This document shows positions 13,661 to 24,546 of a stretch of 64,000 nucleotides of DNA, piece by piece (positions within the stretch are counted from its first letter, which is position 1; every line of letters begins with the position of its first letter). This DNA is from Daphnia pulex. Its lineage: Eukaryota; Arthropoda; Branchiopoda; Diplostraca; Daphniidae. The stretch covers positions 16,049,001 to 16,113,000 of the forward strand of contig NC_060026.1 in assembly GCF_021134715.1 (NCBI RefSeq), in the 5' to 3' direction. Made by a program: the position numbers and the translations under genes. The notes beneath the pieces are model-generated. The model did no database searches and was not told the DNA's origin. It worked only from the letters and a program-made list of their open reading frames with translations.

Positions 13661-15420
13661 CTATTGTAATTTCATCTTTTCGAGAATGGGAGTTATCATC
13701 TCAAAGTTGGGCCTCTTACCGGGATCTTCGTTCATGCAGATGCGGATCAATTTGGCCATGTGAGGACTCGAGCCAGGGGGTATCGATACCCTCAATCCTT
13801 CAAGGGCGATCTGAATCCGAGAATGGAATTCAAGAGGTAAAAGTGAATATGTGACTAATCGTTGAAGTAAGGCAACGTACCCTGAGGCCAGCTTCCATGG
13901 GAGATAGTTCAGCGAAAGGTACTTGTCGAGTGGCCAGCTCCCACAATAGAACAGCAAAGCTCCACATATCGGCCGACTTGACGTTGATTTCTTTGCCTTT
14001 CTTCTGAAGAGCTTCTGGAGCTATCCACTGAGGACTGTAGCAACGACCCTTGTCCTGGAAGGAGAACTTGGCGTCCGCCATGCTAATGCGAGCAGAAAGG
14101 TCTTCGTCGATCTAAAGGGGGAATACAACAATCAGGTTATTTCAACGTTCTCTTTGTCAAAAAATACTATCGAAACTCATTACCATAACGTGCTTGCTGG
14201 ACAGGGTGAAATTGGGCAACTGTTTCTCCAGCGAATGGAGGAAGGCCATGCCTCGAGTCACGTCCAGGGCGAAGCGAATGGCTTGTGCAGTGTCAACCAC
14301 CAGACCTGTGCCTTGATGGAGAACGGCGTAGAGCGATCCGTGGATCATGTACTGGTTGATGACGATTAGATTTGGGGGGTCGTTGCAACAGCCGATGACG
14401 GGCAAAACGTTTGGATGAGAGAAGATGCGCAGCCTGGGAAATTCCTCGTTAAAGTCTCGCGAAATTCTCGGCGTGCATTGGCGGACGGCCAGAAATTTGG
14501 CCACGATATCGTTGCTCTGCCACGTTCCACGCCACGACTCGCCGGAAGGAGTGACTGCCAGCTTTTTGTGAAGCGACAGCTCTTGGATGTTGATACCCTT
14601 GTGACGTGATAGAGTCGCATCGCCTATTTCAATTTAAATACTTGTTTATTTTCCGAGGTAATTATAGAAACTTGGTCAACACTTACGGCTCCTAGTCTTT
14701 AGTCCTAACCAACTTTGATCCTTGAAACCGATCCGCTTCAAGTCCTGTCCATTTTCAACCGCCAATTCTAGTTGATTAACACAAACGACAAATCAATAAA
14801 GCTCGACAAAAATGAGATTATCCTGTGTGGACTTACCGTGCAGTTGTTTGGCAATGACTCCGCTACACTTGTCCAAGGGGATTTCCCCGTATTTGTTGGC
14901 AACAGAGACGTAGGCCCCATAGTTGACCAGATCTTCTGCAATGCTAGAGTATGCCCAGAAGCAGGCATAATGCAAAGGTGTGTTGCCATGTTCGTTGACA
15001 AAATTGATGTCAGCTTTGTTCTTCAACAACTGCAGAACGAAATGAAATCATTGTTTGATGAAGCGATTATTTTCGCTGTGTAATGCATACCATTCCAACG
15101 ATTTCTCTGTGACCGTGGGCTGTGGCCAGGTGGAGAGGAGTGTCATCGCCCATGTTGGTGGCGTTTACTCTAGCACCTCTCTGGATCAGCAAAGTCACCA
15201 AGTTCAAGTGCCCCTCCTTGGCAGCCCAGTGCAATGGGCTGAACCCATGGTCGTCACTATGTAGACAAAAGCGTATGATGGTTAGAAGGAAAAATTTTAC
15301 ACACCACACTGAGTGATTAGTTATAAATTACCCTTGATTCATGTCATGTTCAGTGTCATCCAGCCAGACACGAACCTGCATGGCATTGCCTTCCCTGCAC
15401 CAGTGGAAAATATCCTCCAT
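13661..15420 (-). CDS. ILK: Integrin-linked kinase (pseudokinase scaffold)
   Basis: Seven exons (15420-15332, 15256-15091, 15029-14837, 14767-14687, 14623-14184, 14111-13881, 13810-13661) give 449 residues, against 452 in human ILK. The start [12 protein letters not shown] is typical of ILK. Ankyrin repeats follow ([41 protein letters not shown]), then a linker and a kinase-like domain. The catalytic loop is degenerate: where an active kinase has HRD, this reads [11 protein letters not shown], and the DFG position is changed ([16 protein letters not shown]), as in known ILKs. In the family, ILK links integrin beta tails to PINCH and parvin at muscle attachment and adhesion sites, acting as a scaffold. 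It is divergent from WBP4, with about 440 bp between the two start codons. Confidence 0.97.
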
Positions 15421-15857
15421 TGTCGTCGTCTCAGGTCTCTTGAGCGACTAAAACCTATTTCCAGTCCACGGTCTTGTTATTATTGCGTGGGTTGAAAACG
15501 TTCAAGAAAGCCATAAATACCTTGTAATGTTTATAATACACGATCGAACTGATTTCAGTTGAGCGCACTATCTATCCTTCAATTGCTGGCAAAGTTGGTA
15601 GGTAAATAACTATAATCCGTTGTTTCGATTTCTACACAATCGCATGAAATAAAGCAGCGCAAATGAACACAAATCTTGAGAAATTACTTTTGGGCGATGG
15701 CCCCACTTCCTTTCTATCGCAAATGTTTCGTCTTGGCCTTTTTTGGGCATTTGTTTTGGTGACTCAGTTTCGGAAATCGCGGCTAGATGGTGTCTGAAAT
15801 TAGTCCGTCCTCGGTCGGCAAAATATGTGAACTAGATCGAATTCATCAACAGTCAAA

Positions 15858-18800
15858 ATGTAAGTGTCACGACTCACGATGTTTCATTTTTAATCGATGT
15901 AATTTATGACAAATATATTAATACACTTTCCGATTTGACAGGACGGAATACTGGAAATCATTGCCGAAAAAGTACTGCGATTTTTGCAAATGTTGGATCA
16001 CAGATAACAAAGCGGTATATAGCTGACAAATTTGTATGCGATTGGGCATCACGATTTCAAGTTCCATGTGTATTTTTGTACAGAGTGTTCAGTTTCATGA
16101 ACGAGGTGAAGGACACAAGGCCCAGGTGGCTCGCCGGCTGACCGAGCTTACCAGGAAGGGTGAGATTTGTTGATATAGAAATTAACACGTGAACCTGTTT
16201 GCTGCAAAGAACGCTTTGTATTGCTACTCGCCTAGCCACAATCGTCAACAGCACTGAGTCCCCCTCTCTTATTCCTTTGTCTGGGTAGGTCCTTCTCCCC
16301 CTCTCTTCTTTCCTGGCTATCCTGCGTTGCCGCACTGTCCAGTTTGTTTATCTTTTATACTCAACACCTCCCCTCAAACTGGACCCCCAAAAATAAACAT
16401 GAGCACAGAATACACAGCATATTTGAATCAGACATAAATACTAGGTTCAGTGTCACAAGACAAATAATAAGAAAAGAAATATCAGCCTCCTTTAACTCTT
16501 CAGTTACACCTCCCCTACACCCCGAACGCCAATCTTGTCACGGAGATACTTGAAGCGTGGAGCAGCCAGGGGTTTCGTGAGTGCATCGGCCAGTTGCTCC
16601 TGGGAGCTTACATAGTTTATCATCTCTTCTGTCATGTCGATCGTAACGCTTCCTTTTTCTGTCCGCTTCTTCTCCTTCTCTCTCACGCCGGCGTTTGTAT
16701 TGACGGCATTGAGCTCTAACATGCGTAGTGGAGTTGCACTCCCAGCATGTTCTCGGTATACCAGCATGTTGACTGGAAGGGTGGCTTTTTCCTTTGTTCT
16801 GACCGTACTGGGCAGGAAGTGCTTGCTCTTTGTGCTGTGATTCATCTCTGTTCGGCTTACTGAGATAGGCAGTATCAGATGTCGATTTTGCTTCTTCGTC
16901 GTTGCGCAGGCTCTTGTCCAATGCTATAAGGCGAGTAGTCAGTTTCTTGAGAGTTTTCTCTGCAACAGGCGTGCTGTCCCATGCAAAGGCAAAAACACGG
17001 AACTCTGGAGGAAGCGACATGAGTATCTTTGCCATTATTTGATTATCATCAATAGCTATGTTGAGGCTCTTCAGACGGAATGCTATCTGTTCCAACTCAG
17101 TCAGGAAGCTTGATACACTTTGGCTTGGTCGAAATGTGCATCCATAGAACTTTGTCCACAATAGAGGTGCATTGTCTGCGGCATCTTCTTCATACTCAGT
17201 CTCCAATTTCATCCACATCTCTTGGGCTGTGCTACAAGACATCAGGATCCTTGATTGGTCTTCTTTGATGGCGCCAAATATGTTCTGCATTGCCGTGGTA
17301 TTTCTCTTGTTCCAGTTGGTTATATCAGCTGCATTTTCAATCACCTGGTCAGCATTGCGTCTCTGATTGTGGTAACAAAACGAGAAGATGGTTAGGTTTG
17401 TGATATCCATGGCAGCCTCACATTATCTCAATGTGGAATCTCCCTCACATCATCTCGATGTGGAATACCTCTCACATTATCTCAATGTGGAATCTCCCTC
17501 ACATCATCTCGATGTGGAATACCTCTCACATTATCTCAATGTGGAATCTCCCTCACATCATCTCGATGTGGAAAAACACTCAGCTGTCTCCTAGATGCTT
17601 GCAACTCTAGCACACACTTGTCCACCATCATATGATGGAATTTAGCCAGAGTGACCAAACAGATTGAGAAAGAAACACAAAAAAGAGAAATGTCCAGCAA
17701 ACACAAACACACAAAAAACAAAATCAAGTGGCAGAGATTAAGCACTCACGCCGGGATCTAAGTTTGTCAATTTAATAGTTGGTACCACGCCACAGATAGG
17801 CATCTCATATCGCGTTGTTGTCAGGCACGGATCACACACATAAAGAAAACAATAAATCATCAATAAACTTACTTCAGCAGGTTGCCGTTGAGTCCCGTTC
17901 ACGACTTCCCAAAGCTCAACACTTTGTAACGCCAGCTTCATTCCAAATTTCCAAGACGCGTAGTTTTTCCCATTCAGACACCATACAACATGGCGGCGGC
18001 CATCTTTCTCCATCACTCCAGAAAAGAATTTCTAATTTCTTGGGAACAGTTAGCCGGGGACACACACAAAAAAAATAATTGTTCAGACAGAGTAGCTGTT
18101 AGCTGTGCGTACAGCTGGGCCCATAACCTGTTGATATAGAAATTAACACGTGAACCTGTTTGCTGCAAAGAACGCTTTGTATTGCTACTCGCCTAGCCAC
18201 AATCGTCAACAGCACTGAGTCCCCCTCTCTTATTCCTTTGTCTGGGTAGGTCCTTCTCCCCCTCTCTTCTTTCCTGGCTATCCTGCGTTGCCGCACTGTC
18301 CAGTTTGTTTATCTTTTATACTCAACAACCAGGAAGGGTGAGATTGAATATAGACAACAGCAGCAAGTCAACACAGATCTCCAACGAATGGAGGAAGCCG
18401 CTCTGAGGGCATATCACAAAGATTTGACCAGTAATCCAGATCTCAGTGCAAGGGTAGGTTTTACCTTTGTTTTTATATCAAATGTGAGTTTTAATACTTG
18501 ATTTTTCAAAAATATGGTAGAGCATGGCAAGTCAACACTCCCATGTAGCAAAAGTAATTGAAAAAGCTGCTGCCAACCCCAAAAGTCTGATGTCTGGAGA
18601 AGCTGCAGCACTCCAAGCTGCAGCTAATTTTGTTGGTTGTGGCCCAGGTCCTTCGATGCCTCTTTTACCAGCTCCCAAAGTTTGGCATGAAGCTCTATCC
18701 CCTGAAGGATATTCTTACTACTGGAATGTGGAGACAAATGGTACAGTAGTAATAATGACTTTTTTCCTACAAGGGCATGACGTGACAATTATCTTTATTT

Positions 18801-19395
18801 TTAATGAACAGAAACATGTTGGGAGGCGCCTGCTGAAGGCTTTGTAACACTTATGGAGCAACAGCTGGAGGAACTCAAGAATGCAACAACTGACACTAAG
18901 GAAACGTCGGCTGAACCGGTCATTACTAAGAAGAAGAAGAAAAAGAAGAAGAAGAAGGAAATGGAAGAAGAATTCTATGAAGATTATGAAGAAGAATTTC
19001 AAGGAGAAGAAGAAGCGGCAGCAGAGTCCGCTGCAGCCAACCCTTACGGACAATGGGAAACTGTCCAAAAAGCGTACTAGACTATTCATTTCTTGGCTAT
19101 CGATCAACATTTAATATCCTATTTGAATTCACTATGTAGAGCTGAACCTGCCCCACCTGTCAACTTACAGTTACCGAAAATCAATTTCTCGAATGCTGCA
19201 AAAGCCGCAGCAGCCATTGTTGTTCCGGCAGAGCCCAGAATTCGATTTACTGAGAAAACTGCTGCTCCATCCTCTTCCGGATTAATAGGCTCTTTAATAA
19301 AGCGAGAGCCGGGCGAGTCGGAATTCAAAAAAAGGAAAATTGGCGAAGAGGGTGTCAAGAAGAATTTGCGAACAAGAGAATCAAATGACGAATGA
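15858..19395 (+). CDS. WBP4: WBP4-like spliceosomal WW protein, exon split by a Copia element
   Basis: Coding exons: 15858-15859 (only AT of the start codon), 15942-16014, 16084-16167 continued at 18346-18453, 18521-18740, 18812-19073, 19140-19395. With the insertion removed these give 334 residues in frame. The N-terminus MTEYWKSLPKKYCDFCKCW plus FHERGEGHK is the U1-C-like matrin zinc finger. A WW domain follows (WHEALSPEGYSYYWN...CWEAP); only one is visible where vertebrate WBP4 has two. Then come a run of ten lysines, an acidic stretch, and a conserved C-terminal tail (RIRFTEKT, FKKRKIGEEG). The family works in pre-mRNA splicing. The third coding exon is interrupted at 16168 by an LTR element; reading into it meets TGA after one codon, so this allele should be null unless the insert is spliced out. 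Confidence 0.93.
16168..16366 (-). repeat. 3' LTR of the Copia element
   Basis: 199 bp, identical by reading to the copy at 18129. On the minus strand it starts TGTTGAGTATAAAAG, so a TATA box stands very near the LTR start. Confidence 0.93.
16504..16660 (-). pseudogene. C-terminal end of Copia pol (RNase H tail)
   Basis: In a different frame from gag, the minus strand encodes INYVSSQEQLADALTKPL followed by APRFKYLRDKIGVRG. This is the standard C-terminus of Copia polyproteins. The rest of pol is deleted, with the junction near 16650. It has no start of its own. Confidence 0.85.
16538..18013 (-). CDS. Copia-type gag with an internal intron
   Basis: Exon 1 (18013-17882) encodes the gag N-terminus with LNGKNYASWKFGMKLALQS and LWEVVNG. 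Exon 2 (17362-16538) continues with ADQVIENAADITNW, the capsid-like part (AQEMWMKLETEYEE, LPPEFRVFAF) and a CCHC zinc knuckle, CWECNSTTHVRAQC. The exons join in phase 0 across a 519-bp intron with a perfect donor (gaa|gtaagt) and acceptor (cacaatcag|agacg). The intron carries a 54-bp minisatellite. The joined product is 318 residues. The last 50 or so residues are Arg/Lys-rich and end out of frame with the pol remnant. Gag packages element RNA into virus-like particles. An intron inside gag is unusual. Confidence 0.85.
17417..17573. repeat. 54-bp minisatellite in the gag intron
   Basis: Three copies of a 54-bp unit, each made of two related 27-bp halves. Each half can form a small hairpin (cacat...atgtg). 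The array lies wholly inside the 519-bp gag intron. Confidence 0.9.
18112..18128 (-). promoter_or_regulatory. tRNA primer-binding site
   Basis: On the minus strand the bases next to the 5' LTR read ggttatgggcccagctg. From family knowledge, Drosophila copia has nearly the same sequence here and primes from an initiator-Met tRNA half molecule. This supports Copia membership and orientation independently of the gag protein. Confidence 0.8.
18129..18327 (-). repeat. 5' LTR of the Copia element
   Basis: 199 bp, identical by reading to the copy at 16168. The primer site follows directly on its minus-strand 3' side. Confidence 0.93.
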
Positions 19396-20193
19396 TTATA
19401 AAAAAATTAATCGCTCTACATCGCTGTGTCGTTTTAATCATGCCAATAACGTGTTCTATACAATCTTTTTCGTATGTTTATTTTTTTATTTGATTTTCTA
19501 AGATTGTTCAAGGTGGACTAAAAAAACAATTAAAGTTAATTGCAACTTTATCAAGTAACACAATCATTACTTTCTTAGAAGAAACAAAATTTTCAAATTT
19601 GATTGCAGGCCGATTGAAGAGGAATATCGATCCCTTTTTGGGAACCTCGCAGCCCATAGCCCTACTCCTAACAATATAAAAAATCTAGATTTATGTAGTA
19701 ATTCCATGAAAAATTGCATTTTTGATTTGAATTATTTTGACCCGAGTTAAAGACTAGTTAAGAGCTTAAATGAGCCTTTTAAGACTTTCCAACTTAGATG
19801 GCGTTGAACTTGAACGCTCACGTAGAGGTAAAGAAGTTAGAGCTTAGAGCAGTTTTTCGAATGTTTTCTCACCGACGATAATAAGATAAGTTAATAAAAT
19901 AAAATAAATAAGAAAATTTTTAAAATGTAACATCATTTTAAAAAGACATTAATTTATAATTGCTGAGTGATTACTGATTACTTCCCACCTTCATCCAACC
20001 TTCTGTTGTCAACGTTACGGCTGTCGTCTGCTGCGTGTAACCGTGTACTTTCATGATCTAATATTTCTTATTAATCAGTGTTTAGGGTGTTTATCCTGAC
20101 TTGTTTGACGATTTGAACCGTAGGTAACAATATGTTTACTAATTGCCAGTTAAAAAATATATTAACTTTCATTCATTAATACAAGTCTAGACA
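19396..20193. other. WBP4 3' end and MICOS gene leader
   Basis: No coding sequence. AATAAA-like signals lie near 19893-19910. A likely non-coding 5' exon of the next gene ends at the donor ccgtag|gtaaca near 20123, and its acceptor tctag lies just before the start codon. Confidence 0.5.
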
Positions 20194-21631
20194 ATGAATT
20201 CATTCATGATGCTTTCCTCAGCTGCCTTTGCACTGCCGGTCGTTCATGCTAAAGTTGCTGCAAACTCAGCCGATAGTGTCGATTCAAAAAATGGTTCAGC
20301 AAAGGTTAAGGTGTCATCTATTCCTCTTTATCCAGAACCAGTGAGGTAAAACTTAGATTACATTATATTGGTTTATAACTCTATTATCATCAGTGTTAAA
20401 ACAGTTGGGAATATTCAGCAAAGCCAGCTTCCCAGCTTGAAGAACTTGTCAAGAAAACACGTATTGAGGTAACCAATACCAAAGCTGAATACCAGCCTGT
20501 TTTAGACAAGATAACACATGTTGTGGAAACCGGAATTGCACACACAAATCGTAAATACCTATGAAATACTTAAGTTAACTTTGGTCATTTAACAAAATCT
20601 TCATTTTATCAATTATAGAAGCACTTTTCCAGGTCAGGAATGACACAACAACCAGAGTTGGAATTATGGCATTAGGAGGAATGGTTGCTGGTCTGGTTGC
20701 AGCTAGGAGAAGAGGATTATACAATAAGATGACAGCTGTCTTGATTGGTGTAGGAGGTAAATTTGCAGAAATTTATGTTATTCATTTTGCTGTTTATGTT
20801 CTTGATAATTATTTAAATTATGCCAGGTACTGGAGTGTTGTGCTATCCTGATCAAGCTAAAGTTTTGGCTGGAGATGCAGGGAAATTGGCTGTTAAAAAT
20901 GCCCGAATCGCTTACCACTTTATTGTTGGAGGTATTAAAAATAGATTTTTTTTTAAATTATTATTATTATTATTTAGCTTCTTTTAGTTTTTCATTCAAA
21001 AATTAATTTCTTCAAAATTCTTTATGCAGCCAGGCCCCCAATCCAAAATGAAAACGGCAAACCTTTCGAAAGAGTCATGGGAATGACCTCTGATATTGGC
21101 AAATGGGGTTTCAACCTTTTCCAAAAAAAGAATCCCACTAATGTTGAATCAGAAGTCATCACGCCAGAACCTGCCCCAGAGAGCCAACAAGAAGAAAGTA
21201 AACCATTAGAAAAATCTGACTCAACTGATGAAGCTCCTGCACCAGCAGAAGTTAAAGAAAATGCACCACCAAGTGAAATCATTGACGAAACATCGATTGA
21301 TTCAACTACTTCCGAAACTAATGGAGAAGTCGTTGTCTCTGCAGTTGAAGTAGAAGTTTCTCCGCCAGCACCGGAATCCCCCCAAAACCATGAAGAAAAC
21401 ATTGAATCAGCACCGAGCGCTCCTTCAACTACTACCTCTTGTCCAGATACTGTGCCTAGTGAAGATGCGCTGATCCCTGAAGCTGAAACGACTGCGCCAA
21501 TTGAACAGGAAATTCCGGAAGAACCGAAAAACGAAAAATTAGAAACCGCTCCGGCAGCAACAACGGTTTACGAAGGTGATTTAGGTCAAGGTAGTTTGGA
21601 AGATAAAGAATTGTACACCACTCGCGAATGA
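20194..21631 (+). CDS. APOOL: MICOS subunit MIC26/MIC27 (apolipoprotein O-like)
   Basis: Five exons (20194-20345, 20405-20550, 20619-20756, 20827-20931, 21030-21631) give 380 residues. The N-terminus is short and hydrophobic (FMMLSSAAFALPVVHA). The family core follows: WEYSAKPASQLEELVKK, a glycine-rich membrane segment (IMALGGMVAGLVAARRR, then MTAVLIGVGGTGVLCYPD), and YHFIVGARPP. The last 180 residues are an acidic Glu/Pro/Ser-rich tail. From family knowledge the protein sits in the mitochondrial inner membrane at cristae junctions, and the glycine-rich segments help shape the membrane. It reads in the same direction as NUDT8, which starts 240 bp after the stop. MIC26 and MIC27 cannot be told apart here. 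Confidence 0.9.
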
Positions 21632-21870
21632 TTAGTTTTAAAAACAATTTGTTAGCAGTCTTGTAAAAACACAAATAATGTTAGCTGGGAAACTGTTAAT
21701 AAAATTTATTGATCCATTGATTGACAAATCCAATGAATTTATGCGTGATTGTGAATTTGTGATTTGTGGAGATGCAACCGTATTACTAGCTAGTAGAGTC
21801 TTCAGGACATCACTTTTTCAGACGACAAAACAACAGCAAAATTAGTCCGTCCGTTCTGATATATTTACAA

Positions 21871-22875
21871 ATGTTACCTAGAAAGATTTTACGATTAGCC
21901 AGTAGAGGTTATTGTACTCATTTGACTAAAGAAATATTTTCTCAGCAAAGAAAAGTTGCACTACAAGATAAAGTATCAAAATTACATAGGGCACGACCGG
22001 CCTATACTACTCGAGGAGTAATAGATGAAGATAAAGTAGGACTCCTGAAACGAGCGGCAGTATTGGTGCCTCTTGTCTTGGTTAACAACGAACCGAGGTA
22101 AGTAGTAGAACAGGTTATTAATTATACTATATTTGAGAGGAAGATGGATTAAAATTTGTATGGCTTTTTTGTTTAACTCTACAGCTTCCTCTATACAGCT
22201 AGGTCATCTAATTTAAGATCCCATGGTGGTGAAATAAGTTTTCCTGGTGGTAAATTTGACAGTGTGGATAAAAATGCTGAAGATGCTGCCCTACGAGAAA
22301 CAGAAGAAGAGTTGGGTATACAGAGACATTCATTTGACATTTGGGCTCAGTTACCCTCTCTCCAGGGAAGAGATGGCAAAACAGCCATCACACCGGTTAT
22401 TGCTTTATTGAAGGTATTAATGAATTTAAAGTAGTTGTTTAATTGAATTTCATATGCAGAAAAATTTATTTCATTAAATTTTAATTCAAACCATAGAAAA
22501 TGTAAACTGATATAGCAATATTTTTTTGTGATTTAATAATTAACTTAATAATGACTTTGAATAATAATTTTCTTTATTGTGTAGGAACCATTGGTGTTAT
22601 CTGACTTGAGACCAAATTCTGAGGAAGTTTCTAGTGTCATTATTTGCACCGTAGCCGAACTGTGTCAGGAAAAGAACCAAGCTTTCACACAGTTTGGGTC
22701 TGGATACACTTTGCCAATATATTTCGGTCAGCAGACCCACATAAACATCAAACCAAAAATTTGGGGATTAACTGCCATTATCACGCACTTAACTCTTAAT
22801 GCGCTTATACCAGAAATGTACAAATTAAAATTACCTTTCGTTAAAAAAATCCGGGTTTCGAATAAACTGAAATGA
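21871..22875 (+). CDS. NUDT8: Nudix hydrolase NUDT8-like (mitochondrial CoA diphosphatase)
   Basis: Three exons (21871-22097, 22185-22413, 22585-22875) give 248 residues. The basic N-terminus (MLPRKILRLASRGYC) looks like a mitochondrial presequence. The CoA-pyrophosphatase signature is visible (YTARSSNLRSHGGEISFPGG) and runs into the Nudix box, with REtEEELG as its metal-binding part. Asp stands where many Nudix boxes have the first Glu. Family members cleave CoA and its esters to phosphopantetheine and 3',5'-ADP. Confidence 0.92.
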
Positions 22876-23311
22876 GCCACCGCCCACCGGGTCATTCGGT
22901 GCGTTATATCAATCTTAGTGATTTTTAATTACTGTATGTTTTCGCTCAATAAAAAAATCCTTGTTGATATTACCCTTTTTATTCTACAAAATTCAAACAG
23001 AAACTTTTTTCATTTAATTTTCTTTATATTTATTTTTATTTTTTGAAATTTTCCGATCAAACAACAAAAGGTCTTCAAAGATTGCGCCATTTCCCTAGCG
23101 GATAAATTTGGAACTGTGTAGCGTGTACAGTTGCCGTCACGGGGCGTTTATCGATCTGAATGTTCTGCAGTTGCTGGCAGGTGTGTATAAAGTGTCATAT
23201 ACATCCTACTTCCTCATTGTTGCCCAACAATATTCGTTTTCTTCAGTAAGTATCTAAAGCTTTACTTTTATGCCTATTTCCTGACTTATAAACTGTGACA
23301 TGATAGAAACA
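22876..23311. other. NUDT8 3' end and clathrin light chain leader
   Basis: AATAAA lies near 22948 for NUDT8. A likely 5' UTR exon of Clc ends at the donor ttctTCA|gtaagt near 23246, with a candidate acceptor before the ATG. Confidence 0.45.
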
Positions 23312-24392
23312 ATGGACGCTTTTGGTGACGATTTCACGGGAGTTTCTGAAGTTGCTGATGTTGATCCGGCTGCCGAATTTCTGGCAAGAGAACACGACCA
23401 ACTTGCTGGATTAGAAGATCTCATTCCCGAAGTTTCACAACCGGAACATGTTGAAACTATTCAAGGTTTACTAATTACTTGTTTATCAATGACACAACTT
23501 TGTCATCATTTGTATTTAGAGAAAGTTTTGTCTCAATAATCTTGAATGGTGTTAGAATTGACAGTTTCTTGAATTTAGATGATTTCATGACCGAAAATGC
23601 ATTTGAAGTCCAAGCTAGTGAAGCGGCTGTAAACTATGAGCTGGATGCCTTTTCAGAAGTTGAAGTTGACAATGGTGGGGAAATCAACAGTAAAATGATT
23701 GATCAAGAGTTGTTTTTCAATTTTTAAGTTTCAGGTCTAAGTAATCAACTTTCTGGCATGGGATTAAAGGAGAATGGCTATTCAGCACCTCAAATGATGT
23801 CTTCCATTCCACGAGAGGAACCTGAAAAGATTCGCAAGTGGAGGGAGGAACAGAAATTGCGCTTGGAAAAGAAAGGTACAATCCATATTGAAGATTTGCT
23901 TGCATGGTTTTCATTGTTGTATTTTTCAACAGATGAAGAAGAGGAGCGAAAGAAACAGGAGATGAAGGAAGCTGCCAGAAAGGAACTAGAGGACTGGTAC
24001 AAACATCACAAGGAGACAATTGAGAAAACGCGTTCCGCCAATAGGTTAGTAATAAACATTCTTTTCCTTTTCTTCATATGCTTTATCCATTTCCATTTTT
24101 TAATGCAACCTAATCTTTAAGGGAGGCAGCCATGTAAGTTTTGTCATATGCAGATGTTTATCTTGCTTGCCAACTGCACAATAATAATCAAATTAATTTT
24201 TCTCGCAGAACGGCAGAGAAGGAACTGATTGGCACCCCAACAGAGTTGGAGCCTGGCCAGGAATGGGAAAGAATTGCCAAGCTTTGCGATTTTAACCCGA
24301 AGGCGAGTCGCAACAGCAAAGATGTATCTCGCATGCGTTCCATTATTCTTCAGCTGAAGCAAAATCCGTCGGTTGCTGCCGCTGGGCATTAA
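23312..24392 (+). CDS. Clc: Clathrin light chain
   Basis: Exons 23312-23465, 23579-23689, 23735-23875, 23933-24044, a 12-nt microexon 24122-24133, and 24209-24392. They give 237 residues with the microexon and 233 without. Seen: the acidic N-terminus (MDAFGDDF), the conserved heavy-chain regulatory segment (REEPEKIRKWREEQK), a long charged coiled coil (EEERKKQEMKEAARKELEDW) that binds clathrin heavy chain, and the C-terminal part (PGQEWERIAKLCDFNPK). The light chain regulates clathrin coat assembly in endocytosis. Tim8 ends 155 bp away on the other strand. Confidence 0.96.
24122..24133 (+). other. Clc: 12-nt in-frame microexon of Clc
   Basis: The bases ggaggcagccat stand between the acceptor tctttaag and the donor gtaagt. 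Including them adds four residues (EAAI, after NR) and keeps frame. Skipping them joins NR directly to TAEKEL, also in frame. Both products are therefore possible. Vertebrate light chains carry tissue-specific inserts in this part of the protein; whether this exon is regulated here is inference. Confidence 0.6.
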
Positions 24393-24546
24393 ACGTTTTC
24401 ATTATTTTTTTACCACTCATTATCAGTTTTGTTGAGAAATTTAGAAGTTCATCTTTTCCATTTACAACATGAATGTCTTAGCATTGTAAGGAATAAACCA
24501 AGTTACGCTACCAGTATTTTATTCTTTTTGCAACTTGTACACTGGA

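Larger units (their letters stand above)
16168..18327 (-). mobile_element. Young, pol-deleted Ty1/Copia LTR retrotransposon
   Basis: Two 199-bp LTRs that read as identical (16168-16366 and 18129-18327) start TGTTGA and end TCAACA. On the minus strand the order is 5' LTR (18327-18129), tRNA primer site, gag in two exons, a short end of pol, a purine-rich tract (gaggggagg) next to the 3' LTR, and 3' LTR (16366-16168). Protease, integrase and most of reverse transcriptase/RNase H are missing, so it depends on another element. An 18-bp direct repeat (accaggaagggtgagatt) flanks it; Copia integrases normally leave about 5 bp. Identical LTRs mean a recent insertion. It lies inside a coding exon of WBP4, in opposite orientation. 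Confidence 0.95.

Noticed and set aside
13735-13790. tRNA-like ggactcgagcc stretch
   Set aside because: It is the antisense of the last ILK exon; no cloverleaf can be drawn.
16057-16335. Minus-strand frame MRQRRIARKEERG, repeated at 18099-18296
   Set aside because: Lies in the two LTRs; non-coding.
17417-17573. CRISPR-like array
   Set aside because: Units are contiguous without unique spacers, and the genome is eukaryotic.
17388-17594. Plus-strand frame with HLDVEYLSHYLNVESPS repeats
   Set aside because: It is the 54-bp minisatellite read through; the array lies in the gag intron and has no host gene signals.
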